The notes: generated by a model from the letters alone, not told the origin. Positions 16,901-26,010 are shown, counted from the stretch's first letter. The stretch is DNA of 64,000 nt from Niallia circulans (GCF_003726095.1 NZ_CP026031.1:4404001-4468000); one strand, 5' to 3'. Program-made: numbers and translations.

Positions 16901-18175
16901 GGTAGAGGTGTTGGTGGATATGGAGATTTCGGTAGATATGTTTTGGGTTCAAAAGTTAGAGAATGGGAAAATCAATTTGATAGTGACCAAGAATTAAGTA
17001 ATATAGCGATAAAAAGAGTTTTTGAAATGGGATATGATATTAAACTTCATGGAGAATTTGACATAAATATTAGTCCTCATGATAGACATAATGATGTAAT
17101 TGAAAGGATTGGAAAGAAATATCAGTGGATTGCATTTCATGAGTTAATGGCAAAGTTGACCGATAATTTTCCTACGTTTGAGGAAGAAAAAATATATACA
17201 ATTGAGTATCAAGAATACTTGGATAGAAAAAACAAAAATCTATGGAATCTAATTGAAGGAAAAGAAGAAATAGAGGAGATTGAGAAAGAACCAAATGAGG
17301 AAGACCATGTGATTAAAGTTAATAAAGTTTTCCTTCCGCAATACTCCGGGCCATGGGAACCGTTTATGCGTGACATTGATCCAACTTTTTTATTGAAAGA
17401 TATGCCAACAAAAAAATTAGAACTGATTCCAAATCAATTTCCGACAAATCCAACAATAGAATGGGTGAAAAATGATTCTCTCTATGAGAATTCTCAGAAA
17501 TATTTGGAGTTCGAGTTTGACAGAACTGAATATATTGCACTGTATTCTCATTTTGATTGGACGGTTAAAAAAGAGAATAACAACTTTAACGAAAGAGATG
17601 CTAAAATATTCCTAGCAAGTGCATTTTTTGTTAATAAGAGCAAAAAAGAAGAAGTTCTGAAAAAAAGAATGGATTCTATAAATGGCAATGGCCTACCATT
17701 ACCAAACACATATAATATATTTGCTTATGAGCACTTTTGGAGTGAATCTTATATTGATTTTGAAAAAGAAAGGACTAGTTTTGAAGATAATGATGTAATG
17801 CCTGCCTGTCATAAGTATCTGTGGGAAACGGATCAATCGATAAATGGCGGGAATATTCCAACATACGTAATGCCATCCAAAATTATTGTCGAGTGCTTTA
17901 ATCTAAAACAACAAACTGAAGGGATCTGGCACAATGAAGACGGAGACATGATATGTTTCGATTCTGCACTATTAGGATATGATAGCTGTTTACTCTTCGT
18001 AAAGGATAAGTTAATCCAGTTTATTGAAGAAAGTGATTACTCGTTAATGTGGGGCGTCTATGCTGAGAAAGTTGCTAAAAAACATTTTCATGAATGGTGG
18101 TATACAGTAGATTATGATAAAGGGAAATTTAAGAAGTATATTTCAGATGAAAAAAATTTGGAGTACAGAAAATAA
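13916..18175 (+). CDS. SMEK-like domain STAND P-loop NTPase (predicted anti-phage sensor)
   Basis: This protein is about 1,419 aa. Of three consecutive ATGs the third (13916) is seven bases from GGAGG and is preferred. The N-terminal ~150 residues (YLVRLNEFIKENGRLNLLST; AIDLIDRKSKLIIQVSATCTK) resemble the SMEK domain placed at effector ends of bacterial conflict NTPases. The ID..IQVS pattern suggests a restriction-endonuclease-like strand layout. The NTPase core starts near residue 340: Walker A GEAGIGKSH (~351-359), Walker B ILIIDALNEG (~422-431), sensor FSIRTPF and the STAND GxP-type motif NPLFLKL (~520). The remaining ~850 residues are helical, with a mixed alpha/beta end. Recognition of a phage protein followed by effector activation is the known mode of STAND relatives and is inferred here. 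Confidence 0.82.
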   Translation: MNRNNNTSMFVGYLVRLNEFIKENGRLNLLSTHVHAENFYRDLLNYLFGLSLSNMNEEKQNAAAIDLIDRKSKLIIQVSATCTKRKIESSLSKDIIAEYKKDGFHMKFLFIGNQNENIKNGTFLNPHSIHFNPKIDIILTNDLSSKFIDLDIDNQNSIIEFLSKELDPINNVDNHFKLSDNFIDTQLSMSLSSLGPRYTSELNVETENMLAFEAITMSEYFQKENYKYLRKIIDSIKKKSESSLESIEGKEFYRHFMNQIDLDISEINSFLESHKNFEEKVDLLKEAHAVLDNIQAASNTYLVYEADFDKKDKDSLIDYFREITINISNFNRFLDQTCYRCLYDPYLLLHGEAGIGKSHLLADMAKKKRAENHIVFLFLGQHFSSQIEPLKQLLDSLDLAGSTDQFLSTINREAERTGKRAILIIDALNEGEGKGLWKSYFQRFTDKIKQYSNISFVFSIRTPFISQLLPEGFIDINKITKFKHHGFSKEDYSPVTSFCSYYKLEEPVFPLLNPEYDNPLFLKLVCELHASLKRSSFDQNLKISNLFSFIIDDVNKKLSAYNRLDFDSNLNVIHKILEEVIRGQHDSQYREMDYMNVYRRVRKVATDYTSFDTKVLEALIQENILMDTVNYRGERIVYFAYERMGDYLLANYLLERFRTKGLSSEELPKNIREDYNINKYFNTESNISFNVGLLQALSVILADEFNIEFFEVFPEHEDNFSVMESFNDSLIWRDGVSITKTTKNYINKHIFRYKYSLDNFLNVLIQKSCLLDHPLNANTLFEILIKNPLPVRDSFWTTKISKRDINILKIINWAWENSRKIDARTVELYEITLIWTLSSTNKAIRDSSTKSLVSLFKEFPETMINMLQKFQDVDDPYILERLYAAVFGGVVRSNNYEAHPKIAKYIYNEIFCKSEVYPHVLLRDYARQTIEFILLTYDMLEIDKSKIKPPYKSKWYKSIPTNEEIDQLEQEHTKDKNTRGVYSVNRIVSSMTTEYGRGVGGYGDFGRYVLGSKVREWENQFDSDQELSNIAIKRVFEMGYDIKLHGEFDINISPHDRHNDVIERIGKKYQWIAFHELMAKLTDNFPTFEEEKIYTIEYQEYLDRKNKNLWNLIEGKEEIEEIEKEPNEEDHVIKVNKVFLPQYSGPWEPFMRDIDPTFLLKDMPTKKLELIPNQFPTNPTIEWVKNDSLYENSQKYLEFEFDRTEYIALYSHFDWTVKKENNNFNERDAKIFLASAFFVNKSKKEEVLKKRMDSINGNGLPLPNTYNIFAYEHFWSESYIDFEKERTSFEDNDVMPACHKYLWETDQSINGGNIPTYVMPSKIIVECFNLKQQTEGIWHNEDGDMICFDSALLGYDSCLLFVKDKLIQFIEESDYSLMWGVYAEKVAKKHFHEWWYTVDYDKGKFKKYISDEKNLEYRK

Positions 18176-18326
18176 ATAGCTTATTTAGATTTTTTAAGAT
18201 ACGGCCCCCATCATCCTTCGATGGAGGGTAGAATGGTGCTAAATACTTTTTGAAACAATAAATTAGTAATGGGATTGTGTAGAATGAATAGAATAATTAT
18301 TTGTTCCTTTAAAATTATGTGGTAGA

Positions 18327-18496
18327 ATGCTAACATTTTGCTAACGCAATCTCGTGAAAAAGAATAAATTCCCGTTAAAGATGTTACACCTTAGAATTCC
18401 CAAAACCTTGATATACCGCACTATTGGCACACATCGTTCAAAATATTACACACTCTCATCTTACGGGCGGCATGATGTAATCTGCCTTCCAATCCC
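18327..18496 (+). repeat. Right arm of element 2 plus att core (element 2/3 junction)
   Basis: It has the same arm order as at 11790 and 23151: GCTAACATTTTGCTAACGCA, CGTTAAAGATGTTACACC, a TTGATATACCGCA block, CGTTCAAAATATTACACA, then CTCTCATCTTACGG. The core GGGCGGCATGATGTAAT follows, with the right side diverged (CTGCCTTCCAATCCC). This is strong direct-repeat evidence for a junction between two integrated elements. Confidence 0.85.
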
Positions 18497-18549
18497 TCGA
18501 TGTATAAGGGTTTTATATAAGATGAGAGTGGATTGTTAACATGAAGGTT

Positions 18550-18660
18550 TTATAGGAGGCTTCTCATAAGTTGAGCAAACTTGTGGGAAGCTTCTTTTTT
18601 CATTTCTTGAGTAACGTGGGGATAGACATTTTTCGTGATTTGGTTGGTGTAGAGTTACAG
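18550..18660 (-). pseudogene. Integrase 3' end of element 3
   Basis: The minus strand reads NQITKNVYPHVTQEMKKEAS, then HKFAQLMRSLL-stop, with the catalytic Tyr context of tyrosine integrases. It matches the tails at 12024 and 916 in position and sequence. The upstream part of the gene is gone. Confidence 0.75.
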
Positions 18661-18739
18661 AATCTTACAGAAGAAGAGCAGAAGTTATTGGAAGCTACAA
18701 GCATGATTATTAAAAATTCATAATCAGAGGTATAAATGA

Positions 18740-18770
18740 CAGACGAGAGCGGTTTCCTCGTCTGCTTTTT
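18740..18770 (+). terminator. Intrinsic terminator
   Basis: Arms CAGACGAG/CTCGTCTG around a 9-nt loop, followed by a T-rich tail (GCTTTTTAT). It follows the short decayed frame that ends at 18723. Confidence 0.75.
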
Positions 18771-18821
18771 ATGCTTTTAATTTTTTAGCCAGTATAACAA
18801 TAAAAAAGATAGTGCATTAAA

Positions 18822-18870
18822 AATGCTAACATTTTGTTAACGCCATCAATGAAATTACAATAAATTTAAG
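18822..18870 (+). repeat. Orphan partial arm repeat
   Basis: ATGCTAACATTTTGTTAACGCCATC repeats the first block of the right-arm repeat without the later blocks or a core. It may be the relic of a further element or of a deletion. Confidence 0.5.
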
Positions 18871-19553
18871 TGCAAGATGTCCGAGACCAATCATAAAGAC
18901 CCAAGTGGAACCACAAGTACATTTTTCCTTGTGCAACCCCTTTTGTAGAAATCACCTTTCATCTCATCTTTTTAACTCACTTCCTAGAATATTTAATGAC
19001 CGATAACCATTATTTCCATTTTTTATTTAACAATTCATAAGTTAGATATAATTAGTCCAGTAGTTAATAATAACAAGCTGATAAGAATGAAAAGCACTAA
19101 CTATAAAATGTATTACAATGTATTAGAGTGAAATGCTATAATAAATAATGGAAAAATTAGTTAATATAGATATTAATTTTCATGCTACTTCTGATATAAA
19201 GAATTTGTAAAATAAATAGAAAGTAGGAAATAACAATAATCGTTGCAGGAGCGGCGGTTGCATCTGCAGAAAAATTATGATTCATATCAAAATAATAAGA
19301 TTCACACCAATGAAGCACAAAAATGGGATAAAACTAAATTAACAGATTTCATTTTGTCTAATAGATAAAGGATAATAGAGTTGAGGAAGCGTTTGTTCTG
19401 CCGGATGGGAATGAGATGAAAACTGAAAGTGATGGTAGATATCAGGATAATAACAGAGAAGAGTGAAAACACACTATTTTTAAATATATTATCAGAAGAA
19501 AAATGTCATAACAGTAAGTAATAGTAGTAATTTTTCAGTTTAGGAGAGTAGAA

Positions 19554-22500
19554 ATGACAAACATAGAGAAGAGAAAAGTACTTGAAATACTTGATTATTG
19601 GAAGACGATAGAACTTTTAAATCAAGTAGATATCCCACAGGAGATTGGAGACAATAAGAAAGTAGTAAAAAAGATTACAAGAGGTGAACGGATCGATAGT
19701 AATTTGGATAAAATTACAATATTCACCAAGATAAAAGAGCCTTCGATTGATCTTTCTCATGCATTAAAAAACGACAAGGAGAAATTTTCTCTATTTCCTT
19801 GTGAGGGAACAGATTTGTCATTCCTTTTCGGTAGAATTAAAAGAAATGACTTGGTAGATTATCTTGCTAAATTTGTGAAAAATTATGACGAACAGCCAAA
19901 CATAGCCTATCCGAAAAGTAGCGAGATTGCTTGGTTTTCATTTAGAACTGATACGGAAGGTATTTATCAGAAGAATTCATTCCAGCTATCTCCACTTTTG
20001 TGGGCTATTTCCGTATGGAATAAAAAAGTTAATGGATTTTCTTTGAATTCGATTGATTATGATGATGAGACTAAAAAGTATGACAGTTGGTTTGAGGAAG
20101 CAGAGGATTTATTTGCTGTATTGCCGTCTGTGTTTTCAGATATTTATAATACTTATGTGAAGATAATAAAGTCGGAACTTCCTGCCGATTACATAGGACA
20201 CTTTATTTATGACAGGTACAAGAATGGTGAGGTAAAGAATAAAGAAGAAAATCTAGAAGATTATGCAAGTTTAGGTAAGAGCTTTTTTTTGGCTGATATC
20301 GTTTTGCTTATAGATGCAATCAAATCAGGAAAATTTGGAGAGGGTTCTGATTATGAGCGTAAAGTGATAGATTATATTTTGTCTACACACAATAAAGCTG
20401 TAGGAATTATTCCAGAGAATAGTATATCTATTTCTCCAGAGGAAGAGCGTCAGAAGATGATGGATTTCTTTCAAAATACACTTAATATCAAAAATGCTCC
20501 ACTAGGAAAGTGGCCTGCTAAATTCATGCCTGCTCTTATGCAACAAGTGGCAGTAAATCTTGCGATAGATGAAAATGCAAACACGGAAGTATTTTCTGTT
20601 AATGGTCCTCCTGGCACTGGAAAGACAACACTTCTTAAAGAAATCGTATCTAGTAATATAGTAAAAAGAGCTGAGCTTCTAGCGGAAGCCGCACATTCAG
20701 ATCCGGACGATGCTTATGAGAGGTGCTCATTTACACAAGGACCGTTGGATAATAAGGGGTATTTTAAGTATGCACCATCTTATTTTAAGCTGAAGAATGA
20801 TAAAATCAATCAATATGGAATGTTAGTAGCATCATGTAATAATTCGGCTGTCGAAAATATCACTGCAGATCTTCCTAAAAGTGATGACATTCTCAAGAGT
20901 CTTGAACCTTCAAAAGATGATGAAGAATCAGTGGTGTCGGGATTGAATGAAGTTCATAATTTGTTTAACGTCAAAAAATCAGAAGATATTGAACAAATAA
21001 AAATATCCGGTGAAATAAAAGAAGAACGTGATATTTATTTCACGCGCTATGCTAATAACCTTTTAAATCGAAAAGACTGTTGGGGTCTTATATCTGCTCC
21101 GTTTGGGAAACGTGCTAATATTAACAAGTATTGTGTATCTGTACTTAAAAAGTTTATTAATGATTATAATCTTAACAATGTGCGTGAGGAACATCGAAAG
21201 AAATATGTAGAGCAAAGAGAATGCTTTCTTAGACAACTTAAGATTGTGAAAGAACTTGAGAAAGAGTTGGAAATCCTGTGCCATTATGCAAAGTCTTTAC
21301 CATTGACTAATGAGAGTATTTCTGAGGTTGATCTTGATAGAAAAATAAAAGAAAATTATGCATATCTAATGGAACTTGAGGAATCAAGACCTAGAGGATT
21401 ATTCGGAAGATGGAAGAAAGATACTACACGAGACAATTTGATAGCAGAGAAAAAGGTTGAAATTGAAGTTTTGAAAAACAAAAAGACCGGCTTTCAAAAA
21501 TTACTAGCTATTATAATCTTTTAAGCAAACATAGCGAAGGTGCTGAGAAACTTACTCCTATTGATTCATCTTTTATTGCCAGGTATGTATCGGATGATGA
21601 GATCGAGTCAACCCAGGCACAGGTTACAAATCCTTGGTTTACAGAGCGTTACAATAGGGAGCGGGAAAAGCTGTTCTTTTATGCTTGTAAACTACATAAG
21701 GAATTTGTAATTTCCTCTAAAGCCTTTAGGCAGAATATAATCAATCTTTTGATTGCGTGGGATATGCATGAAGATTGTGATGTGCGCATGAGTGAGAAAG
21801 ACAGAATTGATGCTTTCCCAGCATTGATTCAAAATATATTTCTTATTACCCCGGTTATATCAACTACATTTGCATCTGCACAGACTTTCTTACGTGATAT
21901 AAAGCATCCTGGTACACTTGGAACGCTTATTGTGGATGAAGCAGGGCAGGCACAACCTCAGATGGCGGTTGGAGCTTTGATGCGATGCCGTCGAGCAATA
22001 ATTGTTGGAGATCCTAAGCAAATAGAGCCGGTTGTGACGGAAGAAACAGACATGATTAAAAGTCTTATTACATCTGATTTACTTACACCATATCAGGACA
22101 AGAAAATATCTGTACAAGGATTTGCTGATTATATTAATAGCTATGGAACTTTCTCGGAAAAGATGAAGAAAAAGAGTGGGTTGGATGTCCCCTTACTGTC
22201 CATAGGCGTTGTATAGACCCGATGTATAGTATATCAAATTGTCTTTCTTATGACGGAACTATGAAACAGCAAACAGAAGCACCAAAGGAAAAAGTTGTGA
22301 AGACCTTTATCTTGGAGAAGTCATATTGGATAAATGTAAAAGGTGAGGAACAGTCCGGGAATAAGAATCATTATGTACCGTCACAAGGTCAGATTGTTCT
22401 AAAGCTTCTTGAAGAAAAATTCAAGAAAGACGGTAGTGATATTCCGAAAATATTTATTATAACACCATTCACATCCGTGAAAGAGGGAATGAGTGACGCA

Positions 22501-23045
22501 TTACGCAAATCTGATTTCTATAAACGTGATTCTCGTGTAAAGAAATGGTTAAAAGATAAAAATATTGGAACTGTTCATACATTCCAAGGACAAGGAACAG
22601 ATGAGGTTATATTCTTACTTGGTTGTGATAAATCATCTGTAAAGGCAGCAAATTGGGTAAATAAAAATATTGTGAATGTGGCAGCTACAAGAGCTAAATA
22701 TCGTCTTTATATTATAGGAGACAGGGAAGTATGGAGTTGTAAGCCTGTGAAAGTTGCACGTGATAAAGTTAATAATGATATATCATCGGATAATTTGATA
22801 AAAATGCTATCAGGTTGCGAAAATACAGAGTCAATTCTGGGACCTACAATTCAAACTATTGAAGTCAAAAAAGTGGAATATACAACACAGGAAATGAAGA
22901 ACGAGGTAGCGACTTTATTGGGAAACAGATCAAAGGTCTGTCCGAAATGCGGCAAACCGCTCGTAGAAAAAATGGTAGGTATGGAGTTTTTTATGGGTGT
23001 AAAGGGTATCCTAAGTGTAGTTATAGTGAAAGTATTAAGAAATAA
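19554..23045 (+). pseudogene. UPF1-like SF1 helicase with C4 zinc finger, three frameshifts
   Basis: Joining the three frames gives a superfamily-1 helicase of about 1,160 aa starting at ATG 19554 (TTAGGAGAG upstream). A ~340-residue unrecognised N-terminal region precedes Walker A GPPGTGKTT (~351-359). Then come a long charged insert, the DEAG box VDEAGQAQPQ, motif III VGDPKQIEP, HRRCIDPM, HTFQGQGTDEV, AATRAK, and a topoisomerase-type C4 zinc ribbon (CPKCGKPL..GCKGYPKC). Breaks fall in A5 at 21496-21500, C4 at 22189-22192 and A6 at 22967-22972. Each is cured by adding one base to the run. Such helicases unwind nucleic acid and are common defence cargo. It may be dead, or intact with read errors. 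Confidence 0.82.
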
Positions 23046-23150
23046 ACATATCCATTAAGACTTCTCGATATGTTTGATTTAACTTAGACATACTAAATGA
23101 ATTTTCGTGCCAAGTGGAGTGTATGAACAACAGAGCAGATTTCAACTTGA

Positions 23151-23321
23151 ATTGTTAACATTTTGCTAACGCAATCCGATAAAAAACAGTAAATCCCCGT
23201 TAAAGATGTTACACCTTAGTTTCAATAGAATATTGATATACCGCAATTTCTGCACTTATCGTTAAAGATAATACACACTCTCATCCTACGGGCGGCATGA
23301 TGTAATAACCGCCTGAATCCC
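23151..23321 (+). repeat. Right arm of element 3 plus attR-like core
   Basis: The arm repeats the blocks seen at 11790 and 18327 (TTAACATTTTGCTAACGCAATC; CGTTAAAGATGTTACACC; CGTTAAAGATAATACACA; CTCTCATCCTACGG). The 32-bp core at 23290-23321 is identical to that at the groEL end. It closes the 22.5-kb array. Confidence 0.88.
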
Positions 23322-23348
23322 AGTAATACCATGGTATAAAGGATTTGA

Positions 23349-23380
23349 AAGGGATGGGATAGTGTTATTGCCCATCCCTT
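23349..23380 (+). terminator. Intrinsic terminator, probably the displaced groEL terminator
   Basis: Ten-base-pair arms AAGGGATGGG/CCCATCCCTT enclose a 12-nt loop, with TTGTTCAATTT after it. It lies 28 bp right of the attR core, where the original groEL downstream flank should be. The assignment to groEL is inferred. Confidence 0.7.
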
Positions 23381-23402
23381 GTTCAATTTCTTCTCAAAAA
23401 TT

Positions 23403-23615
23403 TTAAAAAAGAAATTTTCGCAAGAAAATTGATCTTAGCGAAAGTTTCTTTTTTTGTTGTTCTGTTTGATGAATATAAGTACTATTTGTTAAGTAAGATC
23501 CTTTTACGTGTCGAAGTCTTGTTCGGATATATTCAAACTCTACTCTTTTTTCTATTAACATGGTTGCATAGGTATTTTTATGTGTTTGTGGTGAAAAAGA
23601 AGACCAAATCAGCAA
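23403..23615 (-). pseudogene. C-terminal remnant of a second type of tyrosine recombinase
   Basis: The 70-codon frame reads SPQTHKNTYATMLIEKRVEF, then IRTRLRHVKGS and NSTYIHQTEQQKKK. This is the His-x-x-Arg/Tyr C-terminal region of a tyrosine recombinase, with LRHV in place of LGH and the nucleophile in TYIHQT. It differs from the groEL-site integrases. The N-terminal two thirds is missing. It marks another lost element at this hot spot. Confidence 0.65.
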
Positions 23616-23858
23616 TTCTTAATAATCGATTCATACGAGTTTCTATTTTTTTTTTTGACAATTTCTGTTTCGTCAAATTCTTTCGCAAAAACAAACCAAT
23701 ATAATGATAATAAAACTAATGAGCATTTTAATAAATATTTTTTCATTCTTCTATTATGAAATTCAGTTTATTATTGTAATTATTGAGAATACAAGCCATT
23801 TATGTCTAATACAAGAAATTTATGATGAAATATACATGCTTTTTAGGAGTGGAATTAT

Positions 23859-24674
23859 ATGAATATATGGAATGATGATAATAGCACTTATACTTTAAGT
23901 AGTATAACGTCTGAGGATATTAAACTAGCTGAGGAACATTTCAAAGTTAAGCTACCTGATGAATATATAGATCTTTTAAAGATAAAGAATGGTGGAACAT
24001 TAAGATATAATGCTTTACCTTTTTCTTTAAACGGGCGGGAAGAGGATGACTTTATTTTAATAGAATATATACATGGAATAAAAAAAGACGAAGGGATTAT
24101 GCAAACAGATTATTACTTAAAAGAATGGGAGATAAATAAAGAGAGAGTAATTCTTTTAAGCGGTGATGGTCATGAATGGTTAGCTTTAGATTACAGTACT
24201 TCAGAGGAACCTAAAGTAGTTTATATTCTAACAGATGAAGATGAAGTAATAGAGTTGTATGAAACTTTTAGTAAGATGTTAAAGGCTTTATATATCGAAG
24301 GAGAAGAAGTGGAAGGAAACTTTGAAGAAGATGATGACACAATAACATATACCATTGAAGAAGCAAGACGTTTAATAAATAGTAATAATAAAATAGAAGT
24401 GCTAACTGGTATTGAAGCTTTCAATAATTTGTCAGATGACCAGGAAATTCTTGCTGAAAATCTTGATAATATTAGACATTTCCTCAAGCATAGTGATAAA
24501 GATATAGTCGAATTTGCAGGTGAATCTGCTTGGAGTTTAGTTTACTCAGATTACGAAATTGATGAAGAATTTATAAAATTTGTTTCTTCTGTATATAAAG
24601 GTAGAACTGATATACCGATTTTTCCAATACTACTTGCTAGGATGAATAATCATTTAAAGTTGGATAAGCAGTAA
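23859..24674 (+). CDS. SMI1/KNR4-family immunity-type protein
   Basis: This 271-aa acidic cytosolic protein starts at ATG 23859 behind TAGGAGTG. Residues 15-135 carry the SMI1/KNR4 fold hallmarks: EEHFKVKLPDEYIDLLKIKNGG near the start, the Pro-containing loop, and GDGHEWLALDY before VVYILTDEDE. In bacteria this fold mostly serves as an immunity protein against polymorphic or contact-dependent toxins. The C-terminal ~110 residues are helical and very acidic (EEDDDTITYTIEEARR), like a HEAT-type addition. A fragment that looks like a toxin tail lies 100 bp downstream. The cognate toxin is not visible. Confidence 0.78.
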   Translation: MNIWNDDNSTYTLSSITSEDIKLAEEHFKVKLPDEYIDLLKIKNGGTLRYNALPFSLNGREEDDFILIEYIHGIKKDEGIMQTDYYLKEWEINKERVILLSGDGHEWLALDYSTSEEPKVVYILTDEDEVIELYETFSKMLKALYIEGEEVEGNFEEDDDTITYTIEEARRLINSNNKIEVLTGIEAFNNLSDDQEILAENLDNIRHFLKHSDKDIVEFAGESAWSLVYSDYEIDEEFIKFVSSVYKGRTDIPIFPILLARMNNHLKLDKQ

Positions 24675-25189
24675 TCAGGTTGTTATTAAATCATGCCTAA
24701 ATAGCCCTCTCCAAAGTTGGTTTTTTTGTGGGGGTATTTAATATCATAACTAGAATACATAATTAACGAATGATAAGTTATCGGAGGAAGACTGTATAAA
24801 CAAGATACTGTAGAAGGAAGTAGAACATTTAATGAAAATAATCCAGGTGGATGGAGTCAGACCAAAATTAGGTCCATCAGTTGGAGGCCAGCAAGACCAG
24901 ATCCAGATGGTGGTCATTGATATAGTCTTCTTTTAATATGACTTAATAAAAGTTTGTTCACATATCATATTTTTGTAAATTTATTATAAAAAAGCCAGCA
25001 TGTATTTGTAATATGAAACTTCCAGAGAATTTTTTTAAAAGGACTATTAGCTTTGCCCAATTTGCCCCAACAAAAAACAAATAAAATATTTTTCTAAGGA
25101 TATTTTCTTAAAGAATGTTGCTTTAAATAATTGTAGCTCTAAATTATCTGATAAAATAATCTATATAGATTAGAAAAGGAGGCCATCCA
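24675..25189. other. Intergenic stretch with an orphan coding fragment
   Basis: Apart from the fragment at 24777-24920, this ~500 bp is AT-rich and has no gene I can support. A TATAGAT with AAAGGAGG near its right end serves the VOC gene. Confidence 0.45.
24777..24920 (+). pseudogene. Orphan C-terminal fragment, possibly of a secreted toxin
   Basis: A stop-bounded 47-codon stretch without a start codon reads GSRTFNENNPGGWSQTKIRS, then SWRPARPDPDGGH-stop. The Gly/Pro/Trp-rich composition differs from the AT-rich surroundings and resembles the ends of polymorphic-toxin cassettes. It sits next to an SMI1-type immunity gene. The toxin reading is an inference. Confidence 0.35.
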
Positions 25190-25585
25190 TTGTCAAAAGG
25201 TCTTATTCACCATATTGAAATATATGTTTCAAATTTGAAAAGTTCAATCACCTTTTGGGGGTGGTTTTTAGAGGAATTAGGATATGAGTCTTTTCAATCG
25301 TGGGAAAGTGGACATAGCTGGAAACTCGGAGAGACATATATTGTTTTCGTACAAGCAGAAGAACGGTTTATGGACATACCTTACCATAGATGTCGGGTAG
25401 GTCTAAACCATTTGGCATTCCACGCAAGTTCTCGTCAACAAATAGACGATATGACAAGAAAGTTAGACCAAAAAGGTGTTAAAATCCTTTATACCGATAA
25501 GCATCCCTATGCAGGAGGGGAAAAACATTACGCGGTTTATTTTGAAGATCCGGATAGAATTAAGGTTGAATTGGTAGCACCTTGA
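25190..25585 (+). CDS. VOC-family (glyoxalase/bleomycin-resistance fold) protein
   Basis: This 131-aa protein starts at TTG 25190, five bases after AAAGGAGGCC. It is a single vicinal-oxygen-chelate domain with two beta-alpha-beta-beta-beta modules. The N-terminal HHIEIYVSNL supplies the first His ligand, the middle GLNHLAFHASS the second His, and the C-terminal YFEDPDRIKVELV the Glu. These are the usual metal ligands of glyoxalase-type enzymes. The substrate is unknown; thiol transfer to antibiotics, lactoylglutathione-type chemistry and dioxygenation are all possible. The gene stands alone between mobile-element remnants. Confidence 0.85.
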   Translation: MSKGLIHHIEIYVSNLKSSITFWGWFLEELGYESFQSWESGHSWKLGETYIVFVQAEERFMDIPYHRCRVGLNHLAFHASSRQQIDDMTRKLDQKGVKILYTDKHPYAGGEKHYAVYFEDPDRIKVELVAP

Positions 25586-25688
25586 CCACTATATTTATAG
25601 AGCTTTTAACATCTCAACAGTTGTGTAACTGGATTTTTGACATGCTAAAATAGTATTTCATTAAAGAATAGAACATTTATAAGGAATA

Positions 25689-25716
25689 AAAAGTGATGGA
25701 AAAACTCCATCACTTT
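25689..25716. terminator. Intrinsic terminator
   Basis: Arms AAAGTGATGG/CCATCACTTT around a short A-rich loop. It follows the VOC gene and lies at the end of the integrase remnant, so it could stop transcription from both sides. Confidence 0.65.
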
Positions 25717-26010
25717 ACAGGCTTCTCATCAGTTCACCAAGCTTTTGAGAGGCTTCTTTTTTTCTGTCATTAGTAATGTGTATGTTCCTACCGGTCCATG
25801 ATTTGAAGTAATTCATTTCCTGCTTCTGCTAAAAGAAAAGTGTGTATGTCTTAATGAATGAGGGGTTAATCGTTTGTGGATAGCTGGCGTTAATGGTATG
25901 TTCTCCAAAGTCAATACCTTTCCACTTAAAGGCTTATAATCCTCCAGCCCGCAATCTAGGTATAGGCAAGAATTAAGAAAATTATATAGTCATTTGGATA
26001 TTCCGAGCTT
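25715..26010 (-). pseudogene. Decayed integrase C terminus (third remnant type)
   Basis: The minus strand reads LTPHSLRHTHTFLLAEAGNEL, then, after loss of the GH-loop region, TYTLLMTEKKEASQKLGELMRSL-stop with one frameshift. This is the catalytic end of a phage-type tyrosine integrase. The tail closely resembles those of the groEL-site integrases. No GGCGGCATGATG core lies beside it. Confidence 0.68.

Larger units (their letters stand above)
18661..19553. other. Decayed sequence upstream of the helicase
   Basis: It holds a short frame ending LTEEEQKLLEATSMIIKNS (18648-18723, possibly the tail of an Xre-type gene), a terminator hairpin at 18740-18764, a lone partial arm repeat (18822-18870), and short broken frames such as KWDKTKLTDFILSNR near 19330. 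No intact gene is seen. Confidence 0.5.

Noticed and set aside
11790..23321. Spaced repeats at 11.8, 18.3 and 23.2 kb considered as a CRISPR-like array
   Set aside because: Copies are kilobases apart, about 135-170 bp long, and each ends in the groEL core; they are element junctions.
25715..26010. A fifth groEL-type att junction beside the integrase remnant
   Set aside because: No GGCGGCATGATGTAAT-like core or arm blocks were found within several hundred bases.
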